Positions 48,473 through 57,582 of a stretch of DNA of 64,000 bases are shown here, piece after piece. Every line of letters begins with the position of its first letter. Position 1 is the first letter of the stretch. The translations under genes were made by a program, and so were the position numbers. The notes below the pieces were generated by a model that was not told the origin of the DNA, searched no databases, and saw only the letters and a program-made list of their open reading frames with translations. The DNA comes from Bacteroidota bacterium (GTDB taxonomy: Bacteria; Bacteroidota; Bacteroidia; Chitinophagales; BACL12), in contig JADKEK010000010.1 in NCBI GenBank assembly GCA_016718035.1, forward strand, positions 62,001 to 126,000, written 5' to 3'.

Positions 48473-48995
48473 TCATTTACATCCGGAACCCACACGCCCG
48501 TCCCATGAGGGAGTTAACTCCCGAATAACATTGGGATGCTGGTTTCCCCGAAAAATTGTTGTTTTGTTATGCGTAATATTATTAGTGTGTTTAATTTTTC
48601 GCTCATAAGCGCAATCCCCTCATCATAATATGCAGCCATCTCCCAAGGAGGACGTCAAGAGGTATTGATGTATTAAAAACATTTGATAATTATAATCTAC
48701 ATCCTGAACACCTATGCTTGTCCCATGAGGGAGTTAACTCCCGAATAACTTTAGGATGCTAGTTTCCCCGAAAAAAATGTTGTTTTGGTAGTCGTAATAT
48801 AATTAGTGTGTTTAATTTTTCCCCCGCAAGCGCAATCCCATCACAATCACATGCAGCCAGCTCCCAAGGAGGATGTCAAGAGGAATTGATGCGTTAAAAA
48901 CATTTGATAATTATAATCTACATCCGGAACCCACATGCCTGTCACATGAGGGAGTTAACTCCCGAATAACTTTAGGATGCTGGCATCCCCGAAAA
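48473..48995. repeat. 220-bp tandem repeat, about 2.3 copies
   Basis: tcccatgagggagttaactc recurs at 48501, 48721 and 48942 (tcacatgaggg in the last), a period of 220-221 bp. Each unit holds a palindrome gggagttaactccc and ends tttgataattataatctacatcc. No ORF. Confidence 0.85.
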
Positions 48996-49443
48996 AAATA
49001 AACAACCCGTAAAAGCCTGCGATCATATAGAGGTTGAAGGTAGTTTTCATCTGCCGAAACCTCTCCGCTTCTCCTTTTCCGCTTTCAGTCCGCCGAGGTG
49101 GGTGAACCAAAAACCACGAACAACATTTTTCACAAACTCAAATTATTACCTACTCATTTTATGTATTGCCCTCCACCCGCGTGAGTGATTGTAGCGAAAT
49201 TAGCTAATGTGATAATGTGTCCCGGCAGGCGAATGACTAATGGAACAGCCGGGTCAAGAGATGAAATTTCATTCGAAGACGAGAATAGACATTGAGCGAA
49301 GCATGCCGGAGTAGGAAACAGCCGAATTCAGATTAAATTTGAAATGACCGGCTTATTGCGGCGCACGCACAAATTGCATTTAGTCCGATTCAATTATTGA
49401 AAGGAATATGCATTCAATTTTGAGAAAAAAAATATTTCAGAAA
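48996..49443. other. Intergenic stretch, repeat fragments only
   Basis: Holds a fragment of the dispersed repeat (gtgattgtagcgaaa near 49183) and tccgccgaggtgggtg near 49090; no gene recognised. Confidence 0.4.
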
Positions 49444-49465
49444 AAATATACCAATCGGTATATTT
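49444..49465 (+). promoter_or_regulatory. TetR operator O1, upstream of tetR
   Basis: Perfect 9-bp inverted repeat AAATATACC-aatc-GGTATATTT, which overlaps the expected -33 region of the tetR promoter. Same arms as O2 at 50101-50122. Confidence 0.85.
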
Positions 49466-49469
49466 TTTA

Positions 49470-49477
49470 TATATTTG
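49470..49477 (+). promoter_or_regulatory. -7 box of tetR promoter
   Basis: TATATTTG fits TAnnTTTG and lies 5 nt after operator O1 and 8 nt before the tetR start. Confidence 0.65.
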
Positions 49478-49484
49478 CATCGTT

Positions 49485-50138
49485 ATGTCTAACGAATTAA
49501 GCAAATCGGAGCGCACCAGGTTGTTTATTATTGAACAAACAGCACCGGTGTTTAATGCAAAGGGGTTTGCCGGGACTTCGCTGAACGACATGACGGAGGC
49601 GACGGGACTTACCAAGGGCGGCATTTATGGCAATTTTGCGAACAAAGATGAGGTGGCGCTGGCGGCATTTGATTATAATTTCGGGCGGATTACCAACTAT
49701 ATTAAAAAACGTATTCTAGCTACCGAAAATTCGATTGAACGTTTGCTGGTGTACCCAAATGTATATCGCGATTTTTTGAAAATTCCGTTTTTAAAAGCAG
49801 GTTGTCCGATATTAAATACTTCGACAGAAGCAGATGATACACATCCTGAATTACGCGAACGCGCTGCAACGGCACTTGCTTTTTGGAAGACATCACTTGA
49901 AAATCAAATTAAACGCGGCATACAACGCAACGAAATAAAATGTAACACGAAACCAACTGAAGTGGCAGTTGTTATGATGTCGCTGATTGAAGGTGCTGTG
50001 ATGCAGGCAAAGGTGCATGGCAAATCCACGGAATTAAAAATTACCATGCAGTTTTTAACACAATATATTTTGAGTTTAAAGAATAATTTTTTTGCACTAA
50101 AAATATACCGAACGGTATATTTTATATTAACACTATAA
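49485..50138 (+). CDS. TetR/AcrR-family transcriptional regulator
   Basis: A 217-aa repressor. The N-terminal helix-turn-helix is clear (TSLNDMTEATGLTKGGIYGNFANKDEVALAAFDYN at about residues 28-62); the rest is a ligand-binding helical domain (FLKAGCPILNTSTEADDTHPELRE, as in the TetR_C family). The last dozen residues (from about 205) are encoded by operator O2, so the natural stop may lie in or just past the operator; a homologue comparison would tell. It probably represses itself through O1 and the thioesterase-DinB genes through O2. Inducer unknown. Confidence 0.9.
   Translation: MSNELSKSERTRLFIIEQTAPVFNAKGFAGTSLNDMTEATGLTKGGIYGNFANKDEVALAAFDYNFGRITNYIKKRILATENSIERLLVYPNVYRDFLKIPFLKAGCPILNTSTEADDTHPELRERAATALAFWKTSLENQIKRGIQRNEIKCNTKPTEVAVVMMSLIEGAVMQAKVHGKSTELKITMQFLTQYILSLKNNFFALKIYRTVYFILTL
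50101..50122 (+). promoter_or_regulatory. TetR operator O2, upstream of the thioesterase gene
   Basis: Perfect 9-bp inverted repeat AAATATACC-gaac-GGTATATTT with the same arms as O1. It is inside the 3' end of tetR and 27 nt before the thioesterase start. Confidence 0.82.
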
Positions 50139-50148
50139 AACAACAAAT

Positions 50149-50646
50149 ATGCAAACAACATCATTACCTAAATCGGTGGAAAGTAAAGTGCAGGCACGTT
50201 TCCCTGATTGCGACCCGTTTAATCATTTAAATAATTCGAAATATATCGACTACATTATTAATACGCGGGAAGACCATTTGATGCAAGCATACGGTTTCGA
50301 CCTGCACCAAATGGCTCGAACCACAGGTATTACTTGGGTGGTGGCGCAGACCAATATTTCGTATATGTTGCCGGTAAATTGTATGGAGATGGTTACGATA
50401 GAAACCAGATTACTCACTGCGTTTCCAAAAATGTTGTTAATGGAAGCGGTAATGTGGAATGAGGACAAAACAAAAGTAAAAGCGATGATGTGGTGTTATT
50501 TTGCGCACTACAATTTACGCAGCGGAAAAAGTCAGGAACATAGCGCTGAATTAATGACTTTTTTTGACCAAATTGGTGACCCTATACCGGAAAATCCTTC
50601 CTTTGAAGAAAGAGCTAAATTTTATCGCAATATCAATAATAATTAA
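50149..50646 (+). CDS. Acyl-CoA thioesterase (4HBT hotdog family)
   Basis: A 165-aa single-hotdog protein of the 4HBT/FadM type, predicted to hydrolyse acyl-CoA thioesters. The signature is VQARFPDCDPFNHLNNSKYIDYI, with the catalytic Asp in the DCDPFNHLNN turn. It is the first gene behind operator O2; a DinB-like gene follows 17 bp later, so these likely form a TetR-controlled operon. Substrate unknown. Confidence 0.85.
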   Translation: MQTTSLPKSVESKVQARFPDCDPFNHLNNSKYIDYIINTREDHLMQAYGFDLHQMARTTGITWVVAQTNISYMLPVNCMEMVTIETRLLTAFPKMLLMEAVMWNEDKTKVKAMMWCYFAHYNLRSGKSQEHSAELMTFFDQIGDPIPENPSFEERAKFYRNINNN

Positions 50647-50663
50647 TTACTAAATCATATATC

Positions 50664-51242
50664 ATGTCTGCTCAATATTTACAAAGTGCCATCAAACAAT
50701 TTGAATATTACAAATTGTTAGGCGAAAAAACATTTAATCAAATGCCGGATGAAAAATTGTTCTGGCAAATGAATGAAGACAGCAACAGTGTCGCCACCAT
50801 TGTGAAACATTTATCCGGGAATATGCTCAGCCGCTGGACTGATTTTTTAACCAGCGATGGTGAAAAAGAATGGCGCAACCGCGATGCGGAGTTTGAAAAT
50901 GATATGGACACCCGGCAAAAAATGATGACTGTTTGGCTTGCAGGGTGGGAGGTGTTTTTACAGACCTTAAATAGTTTAACAGAAGCAGACCTCGACAAAA
51001 TGATTTATATCCGCAATCAGGGGCATACGGTGATGGAGGCCATTAACAGGCAGTTGGCGCATTATCCGTATCATATCGGACAAATTGTATATATCGGAAA
51101 ATTAAGTGCCACACATTGGGAATCGCTTTCGATTCCGCGCGGTAATTCGCAACAGTTTAATGATACAAAATTTGCTTTGCCGAAGACAAAAGTACATTTT
51201 ACGGATGAGGTGTTACAGCCAAAGAAGCATAAAGATGCATGA
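50664..51242 (+). CDS. DUF1572/DinB-like protein
   Basis: A 192-aa four-helix protein of the DinB superfamily. It resembles DUF1572 members, with DEKLFWQMNEDSNSVATIVKHLSGNMLSRWTDF near the start, where the conserved His (KHLSGN) may bind metal, and QLAHYPYHIGQIVYIGK near residue 135 giving two more histidines. A bacillithiol- or mycothiol-transferase-like role is possible for such folds but is not shown here. It overlaps the next gene by 4 bp (ATGA). Confidence 0.82.
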   Translation: MSAQYLQSAIKQFEYYKLLGEKTFNQMPDEKLFWQMNEDSNSVATIVKHLSGNMLSRWTDFLTSDGEKEWRNRDAEFENDMDTRQKMMTVWLAGWEVFLQTLNSLTEADLDKMIYIRNQGHTVMEAINRQLAHYPYHIGQIVYIGKLSATHWESLSIPRGNSQQFNDTKFALPKTKVHFTDEVLQPKKHKDA

Positions 51243-51763
51243 TATTTTCAATAGATAAATCGATTCCATTATTACAAAATACTCCGCTGGTTATTCATCA
51301 TTTATTGAACCAATTGAGTAACGAATGGGTATTGGCTAACGAAGGTGCAGATACATGGAATGTGAAAGAAATTATTGCACATTTAATTGTTTGTGAGGAG
51401 ACAGACTGGATGAAACGTGCAACAATAATTTTATCGGATCAAACGCCTAAACAATTTGCACCTATAAATATGCATGCACATTTTGAAATTGCCCGGGAAT
51501 TTTCTCTCCCCCAGCTGATAAAAAAATTTACCAACCTGCGGCAACAAAATTTGGCAACACTTGAAAAATTTAATATACAACCGGTTGAATTAACCCTAAC
51601 CGCCATACATCCTGTGTTAGGAGAGGTGAGTTTACAACAATTGTTATCGGCATGGGTGGTGCATGATTTAACGCATTTGGCTCAAATTACACGTGTTATG
51701 GCTAAATTGTATGAAAAGGAAGTTGGGCCATTCAAACAACTATTAGGCGTTTTAAATAAATAG
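51239..51763 (+). CDS. DinB-family protein
   Basis: A 174-aa DinB_2-like four-helix bundle. Histidine motifs seen are EGADTWNVKEIIAHLIVCEETDWM near residue 35 and SAWVVHDLTHLAQITRVMAK near 140, the usual trio for a metal site. It starts inside the stop of the previous DinB-like gene and so is translationally coupled. It is the last gene of the likely tetR-thioesterase-DinB operon. Function unknown. Confidence 0.82.
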   Translation: MIFSIDKSIPLLQNTPLVIHHLLNQLSNEWVLANEGADTWNVKEIIAHLIVCEETDWMKRATIILSDQTPKQFAPINMHAHFEIAREFSLPQLIKKFTNLRQQNLATLEKFNIQPVELTLTAIHPVLGEVSLQQLLSAWVVHDLTHLAQITRVMAKLYEKEVGPFKQLLGVLNK

Positions 51764-52011
51764 CGTTCAGTTTTTATGTGAATATATTTTACTGATATGT
51801 AATTTATCTATATATGGGCAGTTACATAAGTAGTTTAAAATTATTTTGGGATAAATAAAATCCCAATTTTTAATCATATTGATTTTTCATTAATTGGTTG
51901 AGTTGTGATTTAAATCACAAAATGTATTGAGGTTAGCAGAAATCTACTATATGGTTTATTTTTATTTAACATTTGAACCATCCGCTTCGGTGGATATAAA
52001 CCTAAATACAC

Positions 52012-52937
52012 ATGAAAAAATTCTTAAAATGGCTGGGCATTGCCGTACTTGCTATATTACTAGTATTGGTAATTGCCGTATTAGTATTGGTAAATAAAAC
52101 CAATGGCATGGCCAAAAAAACCTACGATGTCAATTTACCGAAGTTCGCTGCTGCTAACGATTCAGCCGCTTTAGTAAGAGGTGCTGTAATTGCAAATTCA
52201 CTGTGTGGTGGCTGTCACGGCGGTGATTTTGCAGGCACCGAATTTTTTAAAGATGATGCAACAGGCAGTATTCCGGCACCGAATATTACTTCCGGTGGCA
52301 GGACTAAAAATTATACTGATGCGGACTGGTTGCGTATAATCAGATATGGGGTAAAACCCGATAAACATGGGGCTATGATTATGCCTAGTAAAGAAATGGG
52401 AACCATGAGTAATGAGGATATTGCGGCTTTAGTTGGGTATTTAAAAACTATTCCTGCATCGAATAAAACATGGCCAGACCCGGAGTTTACATTGTTAAGC
52501 AAGGTATTGGCAGGAGCAGGGTTATTTGGTGATTTATACCATGCAGAAATTATTGATTTACAAGATGCTACAACCAAAACTGCTCCTGAACCGGGACCGA
52601 CAGTTGCTTATGGTGCCTATACTGTTGGATTTCATGGCTGCAAGTCTTGTCACGGAGATAATTTAAATGGCAAAAAACACCGGACCCAATTTCTCCTCCT
52701 GGTGCAAATATTACTAAAGGTGGTAATTTCGGAAAGTGGTCGTTGGAACAATTTAAAAATACATTACGCACCGGAACAACACCTGAAGGCAAAGCAATGG
52801 ATGTGAAATTTATGCCTTGGGCACCAATGGGTTTAATGACGGATATGGAATTGGAAGCCATTTATAATTACCTGCAAAGTATGCCCGCATTACCTGATGA
52901 TGAAACAGTAACTAAATGGAATGAAAAACATCAGTAA
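52012..52937 (+). CDS. Di-haem cytochrome c, -1 shift
   Basis: A membrane-anchored or exported protein with an N-terminal hydrophobic helix (residues about 7-28, LAILLVLVIAVLVLV) and two CxxCH haem sites, CGGCH near residue 65 and CKSCH near 210. The frame changes at the A6 run 52672-52677; adding one A gives NGKKTPDPISPPGANITKGG and the C-terminal WSLEQFKNTLRTGTTPEGK, with a methionine ligand in MPWAPMG. Full length about 308 aa. Probable electron carrier; partner unknown. Confidence 0.82.
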
Positions 52938-52939
52938 AA

Positions 52940-54395
52940 AACTTCGCGACCTTGCGATATAAAAGTAAATGTTTCTCGCAAAGACGCGAAGTAATTGGTA
53001 CGTAAATTTAAGTCTAAATAAAAAACCAATTCAAGCTAGCAAAGCTGCAATTGGTTTAACAGCTTTGCGCGCCTGAAAACAAACCACATCGCCCATTTAT
53101 TAAATCAAAAAACTTAGCGACTTTGCGAGCAACAAACGACAAATGTTTCTCGCAAAGACGCGAAGTAATTAATACGTAAATTTAAGTCTAAATAAAAAAC
53201 CAATTCAAGCTAGCAAAGCTGCAATTGGTTTAACAGCTTTGCGCGCCTGAAAACAAACCACATCGCCCATTTATTAAATCAAAAAACTTAGCGACTTTGC
53301 GAGCAACAAACGACAAATGTTTCTCGCAAAGACGCGAAGTAATTGGTACGTAAATTTAAGTCTAAATAAAAAACCAATTCAAGCTAGCAAAGCTGCAATT
53401 GGTTTAACAGCTTTGCGCGCCTGAAAACAAACCACATCGCCCATTTATTAAATCAAAAAACTTAGCGACTTTGCGAGCAACAAACGACAAATGTTTCTCG
53501 CAACGACGCTAATTAATTGGTATTTAATTTTAAATAAAAAACCTATTCAAGCTACCCAAGGTACAAATGGTTTTTCAACTACGCGCTCTCAAAAACAAAC
53601 CATATCTCACAAACCACATTCCATTAATCTCAGCGTCTCCGCGTGAAACAAACAAGTAGTGTTTCACCCGCCTCAGCGGACTGGAAGCGCGGAGACGGGA
53701 GTTAGCGGAGATTTAATAAATTAAAAACCAATATTGATTAAATTGGTTTACCGGCTTTGCGCGCCTGAAAACAAACCACATCGCCCATTTATTAAATAAA
53801 AAAACTTAGCGACTTTGCGAGCAACAAACGACAAATGTTTCTCGCAAAGACGCTAATTAATTGGTATTTAATTTTAAATAAAAAACCAATTCAAGCTAGC
53901 AAAGATGCAATTGGTTTGTCAACTCCGCGCCATCAAAAACAAACCATATCTCACAAACCACATTCCATTAATCTCAGCGTCTCCGCGTGAAACAAACAAG
54001 TAGTGTTTCACCCGCCTCAGCGGACTGGAAGCGCGGAGGCGGGAGTTAGCGGAGATTTAATAAATTAATAATCAATATTGATTAAATTGGTTTACCGGCT
54101 TTGCGCGCCTGAAAACAAACCATATCGCACATTATTTAAATCAAAAAACTTAGCGCCTTAGCGAGAAACAAACGACAAATGTTTCTCGCAAAGATGCTAA
54201 GTAATTGGTATTTAATTTTAAATAAAAACCCAATTCAAGCTACCCAAGGTACAATTGGTTTTTCAACTCCGCGCTCTCAAAAACAAACCATATCTCACAA
54301 ACCACATTCCATTAATCTCAGCGTCTCCGCGTGAAACAAATAAGCAGTGTTTCACGCGAAGACGCTGAGTTAGCGGAGAATTAATTAAATAAAAG
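52940..54395. repeat. 172-174-bp tandem repeat field with internal hairpins
   Basis: gtttctcgca recurs at 52971, 53145, 53319 and 53493 (period exactly 174), then at 53837 and 54181 (344 apart, two units each, alternating with a second unit type). Each unit contains ACTTAGCGACTTTGCGAG facing TCTCGCAAAGACGCGAAGT, a long inverted pair, and cattgaattggttt-type caattggttt arms. A second unit type carries ctcagcgtctccgcgtga ... ttcacccgcctcagcgg. No gene. Confidence 0.9.
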
Positions 54396-54418
54396 TTGAA
54401 AGTATTATTTCGAAGCGA

Positions 54419-54826
54419 TTATGGATTCATTTTCGCATATATAACACCTGCTATTATACCTTGTAAGGTGCCATACAAAATCCATGTTGCAACTACCGAA
54501 ATAGAAATGGAAATACCACTAAATGTAATCCACATAGCAGGTAATACCGCTATTAAGCCATAAATTAACCCCACCTCAGCTCCACGACGAACAGGACCAC
54601 CCTTAAACATGTGGCGAAAACGTTGCCAGAAGTATTTTAAGGCTAATGCTACAATAAATGGATGAGCAAAATACATCCAAGTTCGTTTTTCACTACTGGA
54701 ATAAACCGGATCAAAATATTGTTCGGCAACTGCAGGGAAAAAATAAATGGCAATATATAATGCTGCATAACTGAATGCCAGTAACACTATAACTGCGGTA
54801 AAATAAGCTGTAAGGACGCGTTTCAT
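54419..54826 (-). CDS. Small membrane protein, function unknown
   Basis: A 135-aa protein with about four hydrophobic helices (residues about 5-32, 48-62, 83-104 and 110-132). It has no motif that I recognise; the pattern GLIAVLPAMWITFSGI and TWILYGTLQGIIAGVIY is typical of small inner-membrane proteins. It stands between the repeat field and a 220-bp promoter-like gap facing YceI. Likely real because codon use and length are consistent, but no function is offered. Confidence 0.6.
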   Translation of the reverse strand: MKRVLTAYFTAVIVLLAFSYAALYIAIYFFPAVAEQYFDPVYSSSEKRTWMYFAHPFIVALALKYFWQRFRHMFKGGPVRRGAEVGLIYGLIAVLPAMWITFSGISISISVVATWILYGTLQGIIAGVIYAKMNP

Positions 54827-55058
54827 ATAATACGTATTTATTTTATTAATATATGGTAAAGGAATATATATATAATGTTTTTGTTTGATGTATATTTATA
54901 GTGCAGTGAATGCACCACAATTATTCCACAAAGTTAGTTAGTGTCAAGCTACAAAGGGTGACTTAAATCATTTTTCGATAGTATTAATATCATGATTTAC
55001 CGTTGGTGACTGAAATTACTTTGCACTGTATAAAGATTACAGCTTAAAATCACCTATT

Positions 55059-55640
55059 ATGAAATGCTTCAAACTAATCACCTTCGTTATTTAAATTGTT
55101 CCTGCCATGGTTTTGCGGGCGCAAAGTAGTTATGTGCTTGCGGGCGACCATAAAATAACCATAGAAGGTTCTTCCAATGTTCATGATTGGGAAGAAGTGG
55201 CCCAAACAGCTTCAGGCGATGCAGCTGTGTTGTGGAATCCTGATGCCACCTTTGCTATTCAAAAATTTAATCTTAAAGTAAGCGTAAAATCTATTAAAAG
55301 CGATAAAGGCTCTATAATGGATGATAAAACTTACGATGCATTAAAAGGTGCCAAATATCCTTATATCACTTTTAAAATGTTGTCAGTAAAATCGATGACA
55401 AAAAGTGGTAGTGGTTATGCACTTAAAATAAATGGTGAACTCACCATTGCTGGTGTTACTAAAAATGTAGATATCAATGGTACTGTATCAGTAAAAGAAA
55501 ATGGTAAACTATATATAGAAACATCAAAAGCATTAAAAATGACCGACTTTGGTATTGATCCTCCAACTGCTATGATGGGTGCTATGAAAGTAGGCAACGA
55601 CATTACTATCAAATTTAAATTGAATTATACCTTAAAATAA
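55059..55640 (+). CDS. YceI-family protein, with in-frame stop in the signal peptide
   Basis: A lipocalin-like YceI protein that binds isoprenoid or other lipids in the periplasm. The frame from ATG 55059 reads MKCFKLITFVI, then TAA (55092-55094), then IVPAMVLRAQSSYVLAGDHKITIEG. The second ATG at 55107 begins an intact 177-aa frame. The first part plus the second make a normal signal peptide with cleavage near RAQ, so the stop looks like a point change or sequencing error. Domain hallmarks: ITIEGSSNVHDWEE, NLKVSVKSIKSDKGSIMDDKTY and PTAMMGAMKVGNDITIKF. It is followed 36 bp later by the outer-membrane barrel gene. Confidence 0.8.
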
Positions 55641-55676
55641 AATCATCAAATTTTTAACCTGTATAAAAAATATGTT

Positions 55677-57080
55677 ATGAAAAATTCAATCAACCAAAAA
55701 TTATTGACTTTAGCGCTAACAGCTTTGTCAGTATTCTCCCTTAATGCACAAAACAACCAAAACGACAAAATCAATTACGACCGTCCTTACGACAAAGCCG
55801 GTATTAATGTATTTGAAACAACTAAAAAAGATGCCGTTACTTTTACCGGATTTCAATTGAAAATAAGTGGTGGATTTACTCAACAGTATCAGGCATTGTC
55901 ACATGAAAATACAGCAGATGTTATTTTAAAAGATAACACACTTACTGCAACTGCAGGTGACTCTGTTAATATTAATGCCTTATATCCAATGACCAATGGA
56001 TTTAACCTTGCAACTGCGAATTTAATTTTAACTGCACAGTTAGCTGATGGTATTGCTATTAAATTAGAAAATTACATGTCTGCTCGTCACCACAACGAAT
56101 TTTGGGTAAAAGGTGGTTATATCCAAATGGATAAATTACCATTTTTTGGTAACCCAAAATGGTTTGCAGATAATTTCACTGTTAAAGTAGGACAAATGGA
56201 AGTAAACTACGGTGATGCACATTTTTACAGAACAGACAATGCGAATGGTATTTACAACCCATTTGTAGGCGAAAATATCATGGATGCATTTGCAACAGAA
56301 ATTTCTGGTGAAGTATATTTCAAACCTGAAAACGGCTTTATTGCCATGTTAGGTTTATCATCAGGATTGTTAAATGCAGACTTATCTATATTCAAAGATC
56401 CTGCAACAGGTGATACCATTGGAAGAAAACCATCAGTATATGCTAAATTGGGATACGACAAACAATTAAACGACGATTTAAGAGTTAGATTAACAGGTTC
56501 AGTTTATGCAAACGGTGGAACTTCACGCAATACCTTATATGGTGGTGACCGCGCAGGTTCAAGATATTACTTAGCAGGCGAATCTCAATATTATATGTCA
56601 GGTGCAACTTTAACTGCAGCAACTCCAACTAATAAAGCTTTCTCAGGTAGAATTGACCCAGGTTTCTCCAGCAATTTAATGAGTATTATGATTAACCCAT
56701 TTGTAAAATTCCATGGTTTAGAAGTATTTGGAACTTATGAAATGTCAAGCGGTAGTGCAGGTTTAAGCAACGTATTAGATTCTGTTGATCGTTCATTCAG
56801 TCAAATTTCAGGTTCTGTTGTATATCGCTTTTTAGCTGAAGAACAATGTTATGTTGGTGTTCGCTACAATACAGTAACCGGTCGTTTATATGGATATACT
56901 GACGATGATGGTGATGTAAATGTAAATCGTTTACAAGTAGCAGCAGGTTGGTTCCCAACTGAAAATTTATTACTCAAACTTGAGTATGTAGATCAAAAAT
57001 ATGATAATTTCAAAACTACCGACGTTCGAAACGGACTTGAATTCAAAGGTGTGATGGTTGAAGCATCTGTAGGATTCTAA
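55677..57080 (+). CDS. Outer-membrane beta-barrel (porin-like) protein
   Basis: A 467-aa protein with signal peptide (residues 1-25, VFSLNAQ) and a series of amphipathic strands ending in a terminal FKGVMVEASVGF, the C-terminal phenylalanine expected for outer-membrane barrels. Motifs such as VKVGQMEVNYGDAHFYRTDN and VGVRYNTVTGRL are typical of Bacteroidota porin-like barrels. The narrow spacing to YceI suggests an operon, perhaps for lipid or respiratory-quinone handling; substrate unknown. A strong terminator follows. Confidence 0.78.
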   Translation: MKNSINQKLLTLALTALSVFSLNAQNNQNDKINYDRPYDKAGINVFETTKKDAVTFTGFQLKISGGFTQQYQALSHENTADVILKDNTLTATAGDSVNINALYPMTNGFNLATANLILTAQLADGIAIKLENYMSARHHNEFWVKGGYIQMDKLPFFGNPKWFADNFTVKVGQMEVNYGDAHFYRTDNANGIYNPFVGENIMDAFATEISGEVYFKPENGFIAMLGLSSGLLNADLSIFKDPATGDTIGRKPSVYAKLGYDKQLNDDLRVRLTGSVYANGGTSRNTLYGGDRAGSRYYLAGESQYYMSGATLTAATPTNKAFSGRIDPGFSSNLMSIMINPFVKFHGLEVFGTYEMSSGSAGLSNVLDSVDRSFSQISGSVVYRFLAEEQCYVGVRYNTVTGRLYGYTDDDGDVNVNRLQVAAGWFPTENLLLKLEYVDQKYDNFKTTDVRNGLEFKGVMVEASVGF

Positions 57081-57101
57081 GTAGCATAATGAATAGGTTG
57101 A

Positions 57102-57134
57102 AAAAATCCCGCGTCAATTGATGCGGGATTTTTG
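57102..57134 (+). terminator. Terminator after the barrel gene
   Basis: AAAAATCCCGC pairs with GCGGGATTTTT around a 10-nt loop. Confidence 0.9.
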
Positions 57135-57582
57135 TTTGTACGAATATTGATTAAACATTTTACTGATGTTGAACCTTGTTATTATTTACTTGACTGCTTA
57201 GAATTTAACTATTAAATAAGTGGAATAATAAATGAATATTATTTTGTTTCGGAAATAGCGCACATTAAATTATATACTATGAAAATTTACTTTTGCCATT
57301 CTTTTGGGCAGTAAATGAATGAAATATATTTTTAATATATATGCATGAAACGCCTTGTAGTAGGCTATTTGGGGTATTTTCAGGTTAAATTGTTTATGCT
57401 TTGTTTAATGCTAAAATCAACAATTTATTTTAATACTATCAAAGAGTAACACCCTTGGATTTAAATTGTTCATAGTAAATTGAAATAATCTTGTTAAAAT
57501 TTATTAAATTTTTAAAAGGTGATTTTAATCTAAACAATTATGATATGTTCATGTTTTACTTACTCAAATAAAAAACGAACAT
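57135..57582. other. AT-rich intergenic gap, no gene
   Basis: About 450 bp of AT-rich sequence with no repeat or RNA gene recognised; it must hold the promoter of the DUF4397 gene. Confidence 0.4.

Noticed and set aside
52940..54395. tRNA or rRNA genes in repetitive gaps
   Set aside because: No TTCGAxTCC-type T-arm with a matching acceptor was found in this window, and no rRNA blocks were recognised.
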